11,169 nt of DNA from Clostridiales bacterium (GCA_003517845.1 DOZU01000119.1:1-11169), one strand, 5' to 3'; counted from the stretch's first letter, positions 1-6,123 are shown. The notes: generated by a model from the letters alone, not told the origin. Numbers and translations are program-made.

Positions 1-843
1 CCGGAGAACCTGCAGAAGACGGGGTCCTTCAAAATCCGGGGGGCCACCAATCACATCCTGCAACTCGACCCGGCCACGGGGCGGCGGGGAGTGGTCGCCG
101 CCTCGTCCGGCAACCACGGCCAGGCCGTGGCGCACGCCGCCGCCCGGTCCGGCTACCCGGCGGTGGTGGTGGTCCCCGAGAACGCCGCGGCGGTCAAGGT
201 GGCGGCCGCCCGGGGCTACGGGGCGGAGGTCATCCATCACGGCACCACCTCCGCCGAACGGACCGCCCTGGCGCAGGAACTGGCCCGCGAGCGGGGGCTG
301 GCGTTCGTCCACGCCTTCGACGACCCGTGGGTCATCGCCGGTCAGGGCACCGTGGGACTGGAGATCCTGGAGGACCTGCCGGAAGTGGACGTGGTGCTGG
401 TGCCGGTGGGCGGGGGCGGCCTGATCGCCGGCATCGCCACCGCCGTCAAGGAGACCCGGCCCGGGGCCCTGGTCTTCGGGGTGGAACCGGTGGGGGGTAA
501 CAGCATGCAGCGGTCGCTCGAGGCGGGCGCCATCACACCGCTCGACCACCCCCGCAGCATCGCCAATGGCCTGTTGCCCACCCAACCCGGCGAGCTGACC
601 TTCGCCCTGGCCCGGAAGTACGTGGACGGGATCCTGGCGGTCACCGACGAGGAGATCCGCTCGGCGGTGGTGGTCCTGCTGGAGCGGGCGCGGCTGGTGG
701 TGGAGCCCTCGGGGGCGGCGACGGTGGCCGCCCTGCTCTCGGGCAAGGTGCCCGGCCGCGGCCGCCGGGTGGTGGCCGTCCTGAGCGGCGGCAACGTGGA
801 CCTGGCCGTCCTGGCGGACCTGATCGGGAACTGCCCGAGTTGA
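1..843 (+). CDS. PLP-dependent threonine (serine) dehydratase, 5'-partial
   Basis: This is a fold-type II PLP enzyme that deaminates L-threonine to 2-oxobutanoate (or serine to pyruvate) in the cytoplasm. The frame is open from base 1 and ends with TGA, giving 280 visible residues. The PLP lysine is in the visible motif GSFKIRGA (K11, codon 31-33). The substrate/cofactor loop SSGNHGQ is at residues 35-41, the glycine-rich phosphate loop GGGGLIAG starts at residue 137, and the family C-terminal motif SGGNVD lies near the end. About 40-50 N-terminal residues are outside the window. The protein stops soon after SGGNVD, so there is no C-terminal ACT domain. This fits the short catabolic (TdcB-like) or serine racemase/dehydratase class rather than the long feedback-inhibited IlvA class, but the symbol cannot be settled from sequence alone. 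A GTG at 91 is internal, not the start. The downstream gene is on the opposite strand. Confidence 0.93.
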   Translation, partial: PENLQKTGSFKIRGATNHILQLDPATGRRGVVAASSGNHGQAVAHAAARSGYPAVVVVPENAAAVKVAAARGYGAEVIHHGTTSAERTALAQELARERGLAFVHAFDDPWVIAGQGTVGLEILEDLPEVDVVLVPVGGGGLIAGIATAVKETRPGALVFGVEPVGGNSMQRSLEAGAITPLDHPRSIANGLLPTQPGELTFALARKYVDGILAVTDEEIRSAVVVLLERARLVVEPSGAATVAALLSGKVPGRGRRVVAVLSGGNVDLAVLADLIGNCPS

Positions 844-951
844 CGTCCCGGGGCGGGGGTACCGCGGCGCGGAGGTCTAGTTCAAGCGCATCACCGCGGC
901 CGCAGATGTGCCGATCGGCCGTCTCGGCCCGGACCTGACCCGGTTTCGCCG

Positions 952-988
952 CACCGGCACTATGGCCGTCGGGGCCGGTAGCCCTGCC
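952..988 (+). repeat. imperfect direct repeat, copy 1
   Basis: 37 bp that match 1795-1831 at 31 positions by my own alignment, including the exact 14-mer GGCACTATGGCCGT. In the plus frame both copies read TGTMAV(G/R)A(G/A)SPA followed closely by a stop, which looks like the 3' end of an old duplicated gene. It lies just downstream of the DUF5615 toxin stop. The rest of the gap 844-1016 holds only short GC-rich inverted repeats. Confidence 0.6.
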
Positions 989-1016
989 GGGGTGTAGTCC
1001 GCCGGCAGGTACCCGA

Positions 1017-1370
1017 TCATCCGTGGAATCGGGTGAGCCATTCAACGCGGTCCTGGAAAGCCTCCTCACCCACTTGGGAGAGCATGCGCAAGGTCAGGCG
1101 CAGGAGGTCCTTGAACGGCATCTGGGGAGCGAAGACGATCCCGCCATGGCGGAGTCCTTGCTGCCCATACTCCTTGGCCAGGCGCTGGAAATCCCGGATG
1201 TTGTGGGTCACGAATGCTCGGCCCTCGGACGCGGCGTACTCCAGTTGGTTCAAGTCAGGCTCTCCCGTGCGGCCGGCTTCAGCGGCAGTCAGCACATCGT
1301 AGCCTCGACTCCGGAGAACTGTAGCCAGCAGCGGTCGCACGTCCTCGTCCAGGTAGAGCCGGATAGTCAC
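1017..1370 (-). CDS. DUF5615 family PIN-like toxin
   Basis: 117 residues, the usual size for DUF5615, a PIN-like nuclease fold found as the toxin of DUF433/DUF5615 toxin-antitoxin modules. The N-terminal acidic cluster LYLDEDV (residues 5-11) fits the metal-binding start of the fold. GYDVLTAAEAGRTGEPDLNQLEYAASEGRAFVTHNIRDF contains the family's conserved middle, including the THxxxDF-type motif near residues 74-81. The start is GTG at 1370, overlapping the antitoxin stop as GTGA; a G-rich ribosome site (GGGGAG) lies about 8 bases upstream inside the antitoxin gene. The coupling, gene order (antitoxin first) and spacing are typical of this module. RNA cleavage is the expected activity for PIN-like toxins but has not been shown for most DUF5615 members. 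No frameshift or loss of key residues is visible, so the pair is probably functional. Confidence 0.88.
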   Translation of the reverse strand: MTIRLYLDEDVRPLLATVLRSRGYDVLTAAEAGRTGEPDLNQLEYAASEGRAFVTHNIRDFQRLAKEYGQQGLRHGGIVFAPQMPFKDLLRLTLRMLSQVGEEAFQDRVEWLTRFHG

Positions 1371-1654
1371 GGATAGGACTCCCCGGGCGCGGCTTCCCGC
1401 TCGGCCCTCATTTCCTCGTCGACAGCTTCCCTGTTGTCATAGTAGTAGGCCAGTGCGTCGTACACCTGGGCCAGGGAGAGATGAGAGAACTCGCGCAGCA
1501 GTTCCTCGGGGGTCATCCCCTCGTGAAGGATGTAGTAGACCACGGAACTGACGGGGAACCGGGTTCCATGTATGACGGGCCGCCCCCCACACAACCCAGG
1601 CGTTCGAACTATGTGCGGATGGCTGACCTCACGCCGCGGAACCGCCAATGCCAT
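1367..1654 (-). CDS. DUF433 family antitoxin
   Basis: 95 residues. The signature CGGRPVIHGTRFPV (residues 22-35) is the classic DUF433 motif, followed by a helix-turn-helix-like stretch (SSVVYYILHEGMTPEELLREFSHLSLAQVYDALAYYY) that probably binds DNA and the toxin. The acidic/charged tail (EAVDEEMRAEREAAPGE) is the likely toxin-neutralising segment. The start was set at ATG 1654, not the longer in-frame opening at 1795. The homology begins about ten residues after this ATG, and the upstream extension is proline/arginine-rich, untypical of the family and spans the hairpin at 1732-1760. The stop overlaps the toxin GTG by four bases. The module is probably autoregulated, as is usual for type II pairs; a TATAAT box lies just upstream. 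Confidence in the family is high and in the exact start moderate. Confidence 0.87.
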   Translation of the reverse strand: MALAVPRREVSHPHIVRTPGLCGGRPVIHGTRFPVSSVVYYILHEGMTPEELLREFSHLSLAQVYDALAYYYDNREAVDEEMRAEREAAPGESYP

Positions 1655-1667
1655 CACCCCTGGTCCT

Positions 1668-1673
1668 ATTATA
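1668..1673 (-). promoter_or_regulatory. possible -10 box for the DUF433/DUF5615 pair
   Basis: A perfect TATAAT on the minus strand stands out in an otherwise very GC-rich stretch, 13 bases before the antitoxin ATG. It would leave a leader of only about 6-7 bases (a near-leaderless transcript), and no convincing -35 box is seen 16-18 bases upstream. Confidence 0.35.
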
Positions 1674-1731
1674 ACGGCAGGGGACGTGAATTCGCCAGCT
1701 TGCCTTGACAGGCCGGTGGGAACGGGACGGG

Positions 1732-1760
1732 CGGGGGGCGGCCTCGCCGGCCGCCCCCCG
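1732..1760. other. strong GC hairpin
   Basis: Perfect 12-bp inverted repeat (CGGGGGGCGGCC / GGCCGCCCCCCG) around a 5-base loop TCGCC. No T-tract follows on either strand, so it is not a canonical intrinsic terminator. It sits between the DUF433 promoter region and repeat copy 2 and may insulate the two toxin-antitoxin modules. Confidence 0.55.
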
Positions 1761-1794
1761 GTGCCTACCTGCTGGCGATCCTCCAGTTCCCCCA

Positions 1795-1831
1795 CACTGG
1801 CACTATGGCCGTGCGGGCCGCGAGCCCGGCC
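1795..1831 (+). repeat. imperfect direct repeat, copy 2
   Basis: Partner of 952-988, 31 of 37 positions identical, in the same orientation, 843 bp away. Between the copies lies the whole DUF433/DUF5615 module. The flanking 1832-1912 has no gene I recognise; its plus frame (ending LQEAVGSRLKDWPLVS then stop at 1914-1916) could be gene debris. Confidence 0.6.
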
Positions 1832-1912
1832 TGGCCATGATGATGGCGGTGTGCTCGGCGACGGGCTGCAGGAGGCGGTGGGCTCAAGGTTGAAGGACTG
1901 GCCGCTGGTCAG

Positions 1913-2387
1913 CTAGCGGGAGCGGCTTTCCTTCCTGAGCTGCGGCAATACGAAGGTGGCAAACGGCTCCGGGTGTCTGAAGCTTATCGGCCGTCCCGAG
2001 CGACCGGCTACTTGCCCAGGCAGTCCCAGCAAGTGAGCGTCCCGGGTGAGCACCATTTCGGCATCGCCGTGTATTGCGCACAGGACGACCTTGTCATCTT
2101 CGGGGTCGGCTGCAACATACGTGGCAGGTGGATGCCTCGGCACTTCCACCAGTTCTGAGAGCAATACTAGCCTGCTGAGAGCCCGCGCCGTCATCCAGGA
2201 GTCAACAGGTTCTGGCCGTCCCTTATCGCTGAGGAGGTTGTGCACCGCCTGTGAGCTCGTCGAGGAGCGGAAACGAGTACACCGGGGTTATGAGGCGGCG
2301 TATGGCGGTCTGCAGGATCCTCTGGTCGACCGAGCCGGGGGAGAAGAGGCCCCTGATCACCACGTTGCTGTTTAGCACTACTCGCAC
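1913..2387 (-). pseudogene. PIN_3 family toxin (COG1569-like), frameshifted
   Basis: The gene is split over two frames. The N-terminal half (start GTG 2387) reads MRVVLNSNVVIRGLFSPG... to SFPLLDELTGG. The C-terminal half continues in the next frame as VHNLLSDKG... through YVAADPEDDKVVLCAIHGDAEMVLTRDAHLLGL to the stop at 1913-1915. The halves join if one extra base is removed around 2240-2262. Rejoined, it would be about 158 residues, close to the family size (around 140). The start matches the canonical family opening MRVVLDTNV, except that the first catalytic Asp is Asn here (residue 6, codon 2370-2372). The later acidic motifs (DPEDD, TRD) remain. GTG 2387 lies eight bases after the antitoxin stop, with GGAAGGG upstream. 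Frameshift plus lost catalytic residue point to an inactivated RNase toxin. A sequencing indel could explain the shift but not the D-to-N change. Confidence 0.85.
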
Positions 2388-2394
2388 CGGCTCA

Positions 2395-2679
2395 CTAGCC
2401 CTTCCGGTGACGGTCCACTCGGTCCAGATCGGCTTCCGTGATCTCCATCCTTCTTGAGAAACCCTCGGCCCACCTGAGGATCTCTTCCCACCCCGGGTCC
2501 TCGAGCACGGCGAGGGATGCCGGCACACCCCGGGGCTTGGGCCGGGTCAGCTCGGACGGGGCCGAGGCACGGTACACGGCGGAGCGGAGCTCACGGCGCC
2601 TGTTCCTGCTCTCTGCCCGCCGGCCTTCTCTCGCCAATTGTAGACGCCTGCCCTTTCGCCTGGGGGGAGAGTGACTCAT
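2395..2679 (-). CDS. putative antitoxin partner of the PIN_3 toxin
   Basis: 94 residues. Identified mainly by position: it ends with TAG eight bases before the PIN toxin start on the same strand, the usual antitoxin-toxin order. The N-terminal half is very basic and arginine-rich (RRKGRRLQLAREGRRAESRNRRR), which could bind nucleic acid. The C-terminal half, GWEEILRWAEGFSRRMEITEADLDRVDRHRK, resembles the short helical tail (…GIT-E-DLxxxxxxxR) of ribbon-helix-helix antitoxins that accompany COG1569 toxins. I do not see a clear N-terminal ribbon-helix-helix, so the N-terminal part may be degraded or of another type. The start is ATG 2679 because GAGGTGG lies with a 3-6 base spacing upstream; longer in-frame starts (2733, 2799) lack a ribosome site. 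With its toxin dead, this gene may be drifting. Confidence 0.55.
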   Translation of the reverse strand: MSHSPPRRKGRRLQLAREGRRAESRNRRRELRSAVYRASAPSELTRPKPRGVPASLAVLEDPGWEEILRWAEGFSRRMEITEADLDRVDRHRKG

Positions 2680-2966
2680 GGTCCACCTCGCAAACGGGTG
2701 AGCGGCTCCGCCGAGACGTTGCCATCGGCGCATGGATGTATGTTCTCCACTTTCCAGGCAGTTCCTCCACGACTTGTCTATGGCGACTATGAGAAGCACG
2801 TGACAGCCGTTGCCCCCGGGAGTTCACGGCGATGCCGCCGGGGCCGGGGCCTGACCCGGCGTCAACCTGCCCGAACCCGTACTCTTCCCCCGGCAGCCTT
2901 TTCCCGGCCGCGTTCGTCCAACTGGGAAGCCGGACATTGGTCGGGTGGTCAGAGGAGGTTGACCCC
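2680..2966. other. intergenic region between divergent genes
   Basis: 287 bases between the antitoxin (minus) and the lipoprotein (plus). Both must be transcribed outward from here, but I see no convincing -35/-10 pair. The only clear signal is the AGGAGG ribosome site of the lipoprotein at 2953-2958. The longer plus-strand openings here are proline/arginine-rich shadows. Confidence 0.5.
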
Positions 2967-3713
2967 GTGGATTCTCGCGAAAGACGGCTCGCCCTGGTGC
3001 TGACGCTGGCGGTAATCGCGCTGGCCGGGTGCCCGCCGTCGCCGCCGGGGCCTTCCCTGCTTGGCGACTTCGCCGGGGTTGACCCTGCGACCCCCGCCGG
3101 TCCGCTGGTCGCGGCCTGGGTGGAGCAGAACTCCCGCGTCCGGGGCGTGCACGTGGCCGGGTTCGAGTCTGCGACCTACGTCCTGGCCGCCGGAGGACCG
3201 GAGGCGGCCGTGGGCATAAGACTCGTGGCCGCCCGGAGTACCGGGGCCGGCATCATCCTGGTCTTCGAGACCCGGGACCCCGGCCCCGCCCACCGCCCCA
3301 TCCTCCTGCTCGCCACTGCCCACAGCCCCCCGTCGAGAGCCGGGGTGGAGTTCCCGGGCGGGGAGCCCCTGACCGGGGAGTTCCCGATGCTGTCGGCCTC
3401 GAACGGGGCGATCAGCGTGACCTGGCCGCTGGCCGGGAGCGTGGCGACCTCGTCCCTCACCGTGCGCGGGTACGCCCGGATCTTCGAGGCCACCTTCCGG
3501 CTCCGGGTGGAGGACGGCCACGACGTGCTGGCCGGCGTCTGTACCATGACCTCCGATGGGGCGCCGGCATGGGGCCAGTTCGAGGTGGTCCTCGAGTTCC
3601 CGGCCCCGGCCGGCCCCGGCCTCCGGCTGTTCCTTTTCGAGGAGAGCGCCAAGGACGGCTCACCCGTCAACGTGGCCCTCGTGCCCCTGGTGGGGGCCGG
3701 CGGCGAGCCTTAG
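2967..3713 (+). CDS. Lipoprotein with PrcB-like region and Gmad2 Ig-like domain
   Basis: 248 residues, exported and lipid-anchored. Residues 1-22 form a short basic lipoprotein signal (DSRERR, hydrophobic ALVLTLAVIALAG) with lipobox LAGC, then a proline-rich linker. The C-terminal ~100 residues (SNGAISVTWPLAGSVATSSLTVRGYARIFEATFRLRVEDG … GQFEVVLEF … LRLFLFEESAKDGSPVNVALVPL) match the Gmad2 family, an Ig-like domain linked to spore germination and cell-surface proteins; the SAKDGS motif is diagnostic. The middle (ATYVLAAGGPEAAVGIRLVAARSTGAGIILVFETRDPG) resembles the PrcB C-terminal domain, a protease-complex or surface-associated fold, with lower certainty. The start is GTG 2967: AGGAGG at 2953-2958 is spaced 8 bases away and the signal peptide begins exactly here, whereas an ATG at 2832 would put 45 unrelated residues ahead of it. 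The gene appears monocistronic, followed by a hairpin. Its precise function is unknown. Confidence 0.88.
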   Translation: MDSRERRLALVLTLAVIALAGCPPSPPGPSLLGDFAGVDPATPAGPLVAAWVEQNSRVRGVHVAGFESATYVLAAGGPEAAVGIRLVAARSTGAGIILVFETRDPGPAHRPILLLATAHSPPSRAGVEFPGGEPLTGEFPMLSASNGAISVTWPLAGSVATSSLTVRGYARIFEATFRLRVEDGHDVLAGVCTMTSDGAPAWGQFEVVLEFPAPAGPGLRLFLFEESAKDGSPVNVALVPLVGAGGEP

Positions 3714-4041
3714 CCGCGGCCGCTCTCCCCGGTAGTGGTACCGGGCCTGCTGTTCCGGGCCGGGCCGGGGCTCCCCGCCGCCAGCCTCCCTCCGGGCGGT
3801 CTGTCCCTGCGCTCGGGCCGGGGTACGAACCAGCTCGGCCTCTGTCGAGGACCTTCCCGCCTGCCCCTTCCACCCAACGTCATGCCCTCCGTCCCCGGGT
3901 CTTGCTGCCATGGTACGCGGGCCCGGGCCGGGGGTTGACGGCCGGTTCAGGCCCCCGGCCGCGGCCGGGGACCGCCGCTGGAGGTAAGCGCTGCCTGAAG
4001 GAGGAAATACCGGCTCAGACTCCAGGCGAGGAGCCAGCGCC
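3714..4041. other. 328-bp gene-free, hairpin-rich region
   Basis: No gene recognised. It contains the hairpin at 3728-3745, a perfect 18-bp palindrome at 3953-3970 (CCCCGGCCG/CGGCCGGGG), an orphan AAGGAGG at 3998-4004 with no start codon at a useful distance, and the ribosome site GAGGAG at 4028-4033 for the next gene. A TTGACG at 3935-3940 lacks a matching -10 box. Open frames through this region are shadows of high GC content. Confidence 0.6.
3728..3745 (+). terminator. hairpin downstream of the lipoprotein gene
   Basis: CCCGGTA / TACCGGG, a perfect 7-bp stem with loop GTGG, 15 bases after the lipoprotein stop. It has no U-tract, so it would be a weak or factor-assisted terminator at best. 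Confidence 0.4.
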
Positions 4042-4536
4042 GTGCTCGATCGTATCTTGTACCGGCTGGCCGTGGGAAGCTGGAGCCGGTTCCGCTTCCT
4101 GCCCGGCCCCGGGCTCAGCACCGGGGCCGGGCTGCCGCTGGGTATCTACGTACACATCCCCTTCTGCCGCAGTTTGTGCTCGTTCTGCCCCGACGTCCGG
4201 GCCTACTGCGAGGCGGTGCTGGGGGGACGGTCGCCGGCGGCCCTGCACGCCCGGCTGAATCCGGTCGAGGCCGCCCTTTACCGGCTGTTCTGGCGGTGCT
4301 ACGAGGGACGCATCGACCTCACCGACTCCGCGTGGGCCGAGGTCCGCCCGCTCGGGCCCTGGCTGGCGGCCGCCCGCCGGCTGGGGCTGGTGGCCGCCGA
4401 CGGCCCGGTGCTCTCCCTTACCAGGCAGGGGTTCTTCCTCTTCCACCTGCTCGAGCGCTACTACACCCGGAGGTACATCGCCCGCCTGTGGCAGGCGGGC
4501 CGGGAGGAGGCATTTCCCGGGGAGCTCGAGCTGTAG
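4042..4536 (+). pseudogene. HemN-like radical SAM protein with central barrel deleted in frame
   Basis: 164 residues. Residues 33-50 (LGIYVHIPFCRSLCSFCP) are the N-terminal [4Fe-4S] motif CxxxCxxC (C42, C46, C49) of coproporphyrinogen III oxidase-like (HemN/HemW family) radical SAM enzymes. Directly after it, AYCEAVLGGRSPAALHARLNPVEAALYRLFWRCYEGRIDL and GLVAADGPVLSLTRQGFFLFHLLERYYTRRYIARLW match the C-terminal domain of the same family. The roughly 200-300 residues that form the SAM-binding TIM barrel are missing, with the junction near residues 50-53. The frame is kept exactly. Start GTG 4042 has GAGGAG eight bases upstream. It cannot be a normal radical SAM enzyme without the barrel, so it is most likely a deletion remnant, less likely a small domesticated protein (for example a heme- or cluster-binding one). 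It converges on the next gene with a 7-base gap. Confidence 0.75.
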
Positions 4537-4543
4537 GTGGCGA

Positions 4544-5464
4544 TCACCAGAACCTGAACAGGTTGGCCAGCGCGCTCGGCCGCAGCCGCTGCGCCTCGGT
4601 TATCTCTATGCCGGCGGTGAAGCCGCACTCCCGGCAGGTCTCGGGCGACCCGAACCGGCAGCAGACGTGGTCGCCGGCCACGTCCGCGATGACGGAGGTC
4701 GGGCCCGGTCTTCTCCATCTGCCGTTCCGGAAGGCCCGCAGGGCGGCGTAGGAGTTCAGGACCGGCAGGCCCTGCTTCTTGTACCGGATGAGCTGCCCGG
4801 TGAGCAGCTCTCTCTCCTCCCGCTCGATGAACAACTCGTCCACGCCGTAGTAGGGGGTGTGGAAGTAGAACATGACTCCTTGGACGTTCAGTCGCTCGTC
4901 CCGGACGAGCTCCAGGAAATCCCCGATGGCCTGCTTGTTGGTGTTGTTGACGGTGTAGATGATGCTCATCTTCTTGCCCGCGGCGCTCTTGATGGTCTGG
5001 AGGATGCGGTCAAAACACTTGCCCCGCAGGAAGTCGTGGTGTTCCCCGGGCCCGTCCAGGCTGATCCAGAATATGTCCGCCTCGGCGTCCAGGCCGAGCG
5101 TGCCGTTGGTGTAGACGTGAACGTGGAAGTACCCGATCCTCCGGGCCTCGGCTATCACGTCCCTGAGGGTGAACGGGCCGTCCCGCCACAGGAAGGGCTC
5201 TCCACCCTCGAGGTACAGCTCGCGGAAGCCCCGCGCGTTGAACCCGGCCAGCCTGGTTCTTATCTCCTCCATGGTCATGTCGGGTCGGCCGGTATTGGCG
5301 ACCCGGCAGTGCCGGCAGGACGGGTTGCAGCGGTCGGTGATCACCAGGCCCAGGACAAGAGGCATCGGCCGCCGCAAGACGAAAAAGGGGAAGGACAGCC
5401 TCAGGTAGGCCAGGATCTGTCTTGCCCCGGCTTCCCGACTCCGGGGGGCCGCCATCCTCCTCAC
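4544..5464 (-). CDS. Radical SAM enzyme with C-terminal extra cysteines (SPASM/twitch-like)
   Basis: 306 residues, cytoplasmic. Residues 36-53 hold the radical SAM [4Fe-4S] motif CNPSCRHC (C46, C50, C53). YLEGGEP (84-90) is the SAM-binding GGEP motif, followed by barrel strands (HVHVYTNGT 114-122, FWISLDGPG 132-140). The C-terminus carries CC-x7-C-x2-C (C268, C269, C277, C280) followed by GFTAGIEITEA, consistent with an auxiliary cluster of SPASM/twitch type. Enzymes of this class modify peptides, proteins or cofactors, but I cannot name the substrate. It is the second gene of an operon: its GTG 5464 overlaps the stop of a small membrane protein by four bases (GTGA). ATG 5455 is an alternative start, but the AGGAGG directly abuts it. 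The protein looks complete. A more distant HpnH/MoaA-like role is possible; the family cannot be resolved by eye. Confidence 0.85.
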   Translation of the reverse strand: MRRMAAPRSREAGARQILAYLRLSFPFFVLRRPMPLVLGLVITDRCNPSCRHCRVANTGRPDMTMEEIRTRLAGFNARGFRELYLEGGEPFLWRDGPFTLRDVIAEARRIGYFHVHVYTNGTLGLDAEADIFWISLDGPGEHHDFLRGKCFDRILQTIKSAAGKKMSIIYTVNNTNKQAIGDFLELVRDERLNVQGVMFYFHTPYYGVDELFIEREERELLTGQLIRYKKQGLPVLNSYAALRAFRNGRWRRPGPTSVIADVAGDHVCCRFGSPETCRECGFTAGIEITEAQRLRPSALANLFRFW

Positions 5465-5784
5465 CGGGGCGGCGGGTTGCCGGCGGGCCTGGCGCGTTGC
5501 TCACGCCTGCGCATCCACCTGTCCAGGCAGCCGGCGACGATGGCGCCAACCACGGCGTAGGCCAGGAAGACCCCCCCGGCGGGGCGGTATACGTACCAGA
5601 TTTCCATCCCCGGGGTGATTATCCCCGTGTGGCGGGTCCTCAGGCCCATGCTCAAGGCCAACCGGATTGCGAAGTCCCAGTCAAGGCCGAGGCCCCTGAA
5701 GTCCGAACCGGATCCCCAGGTCAGTAGGACCAACAGCAGCAGATATACCCCGTAACACAGCCAGACACCGGCGGAGGGCTTCAT
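5461..5784 (-). CDS. small two-TM membrane protein
   Basis: 107 residues; no family recognised. Two hydrophobic segments are seen: residues 6-23 (GVWLCYGVYLLLLVLLTW) and 69-86 (AGGVFLAYAVVGAIVAGC), separated by a soluble loop with RGLGLDWDFAIRLALSMGLRTRHTG. The C-terminal tail is strongly basic and proline-rich (RWMRRREQRARPAGNPPPR), so the inside-positive rule puts the tail in the cytoplasm, and the N-terminus too. Start ATG 5784 was chosen over 5820 because a strong purine-rich site (GGAGAGGGGG) lies about nine bases upstream. The four-base overlap with the radical SAM gene implies translational coupling and a shared role, for example anchoring, substrate delivery or export; that role is inference. 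Confidence 0.75.
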   Translation of the reverse strand: MKPSAGVWLCYGVYLLLLVLLTWGSGSDFRGLGLDWDFAIRLALSMGLRTRHTGIITPGMEIWYVYRPAGGVFLAYAVVGAIVAGCLDRWMRRREQRARPAGNPPPR

Positions 5785-5851
5785 CCGAATCGTCCCCCTC
5801 TCCGGTTGGGCGACGGCCATGGCCGTCCTGGTGGCCTCCCACCGGACTTCG

Positions 5852-5923
5852 TCAGGCTCGGCTCATCGCCTGCTTGGGCGGACGCGGGGTGAGGCGGGGC
5901 CGGTCACCGGGCATATTTGCCAT
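5852..5923 (-). CDS. possible 23-codon small ORF upstream of the membrane protein
   Basis: ATG 5923 follows GGGGAGG with an eight-base spacing, one of the better ribosome sites in the window. The frame MANMPGDRPRLTPRPPKQAM… ends with TGA 67 bases before the next ATG. Third positions are mostly G/C, like the neighbours. It could be a leader peptide, a small substrate peptide for the downstream radical SAM enzyme, or chance. It has no cysteine, no hydrophobic core and no known leader motif. Confidence is low because the sequence is short and proline/arginine-rich, as random GC-rich frames are. Confidence 0.3.
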   Translation of the reverse strand: MANMPGDRPRLTPRPPKQAMSRA

Positions 5924-6114
5924 TTCGCTTTCCTCCCCGCGGTTCACCCGGTCGCCGTGACACTTCCCCGGCCGGTTGACACGCCCGGAACGATGGAGCC
6001 TGTGGCGGGTGTCCGGTGAGCGTCTCCGGGCCACACGCCGAATCCGGTACCTCTCGGCCGGGACCTTCCTGCCCACCGCCAGCATCCTCGATCAAGCCGC
6101 CCGGGGCCACCGCA

Positions 6115-6123
6115 TGCTATAAT
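6115..6123 (+). promoter_or_regulatory. extended -10 promoter of the TPM gene
   Basis: TGCTATAAT gives both the extended TGn element and a perfect -10 hexamer, 35 bases before the chosen ATG. No good -35 is present, as is common for extended -10 promoters. Transcription would start near 6130. Confidence 0.6.

Noticed and set aside
1705..1710. plus-strand TTGACA
   Set aside because: No -10 box at 16-18 bases and no plus-strand gene downstream.
1655..1795. 47-codon N-terminal extension of the DUF433 antitoxin
   Set aside because: Untypical proline/arginine-rich sequence across a strong hairpin; the family homology starts shortly after ATG 1654.
2832..2966. 45-codon N-terminal extension of the lipoprotein from ATG 2832
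   Set aside because: It would precede the lipoprotein signal peptide and has no ribosome site; GTG 2967 has AGGAGG at correct spacing.
3998..4004. AAGGAGG as ribosome site of a hidden small gene
   Set aside because: No ATG, GTG or TTG within 4-12 bases downstream; the next gene has its own site at 4028-4033.
3569..4258. 229-codon plus-strand open frame spanning the lipoprotein end and the HemN-like start
   Set aside because: Arginine/proline/glycine-rich shadow that crosses two hairpins and overlaps two genes with real motifs in other frames.
4667..5560. 297-codon plus-strand open frame
   Set aside because: Antisense shadow of the radical SAM gene, which has clear motifs on the minus strand; valine/glycine/proline-rich composition is typical of a GC-rich reverse frame.
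5976..5981. plus-strand TTGACA as -35 box for the TPM gene
   Set aside because: No -10 at proper distance; it is some 135 bases before the clear extended -10 promoter at 6115-6123.
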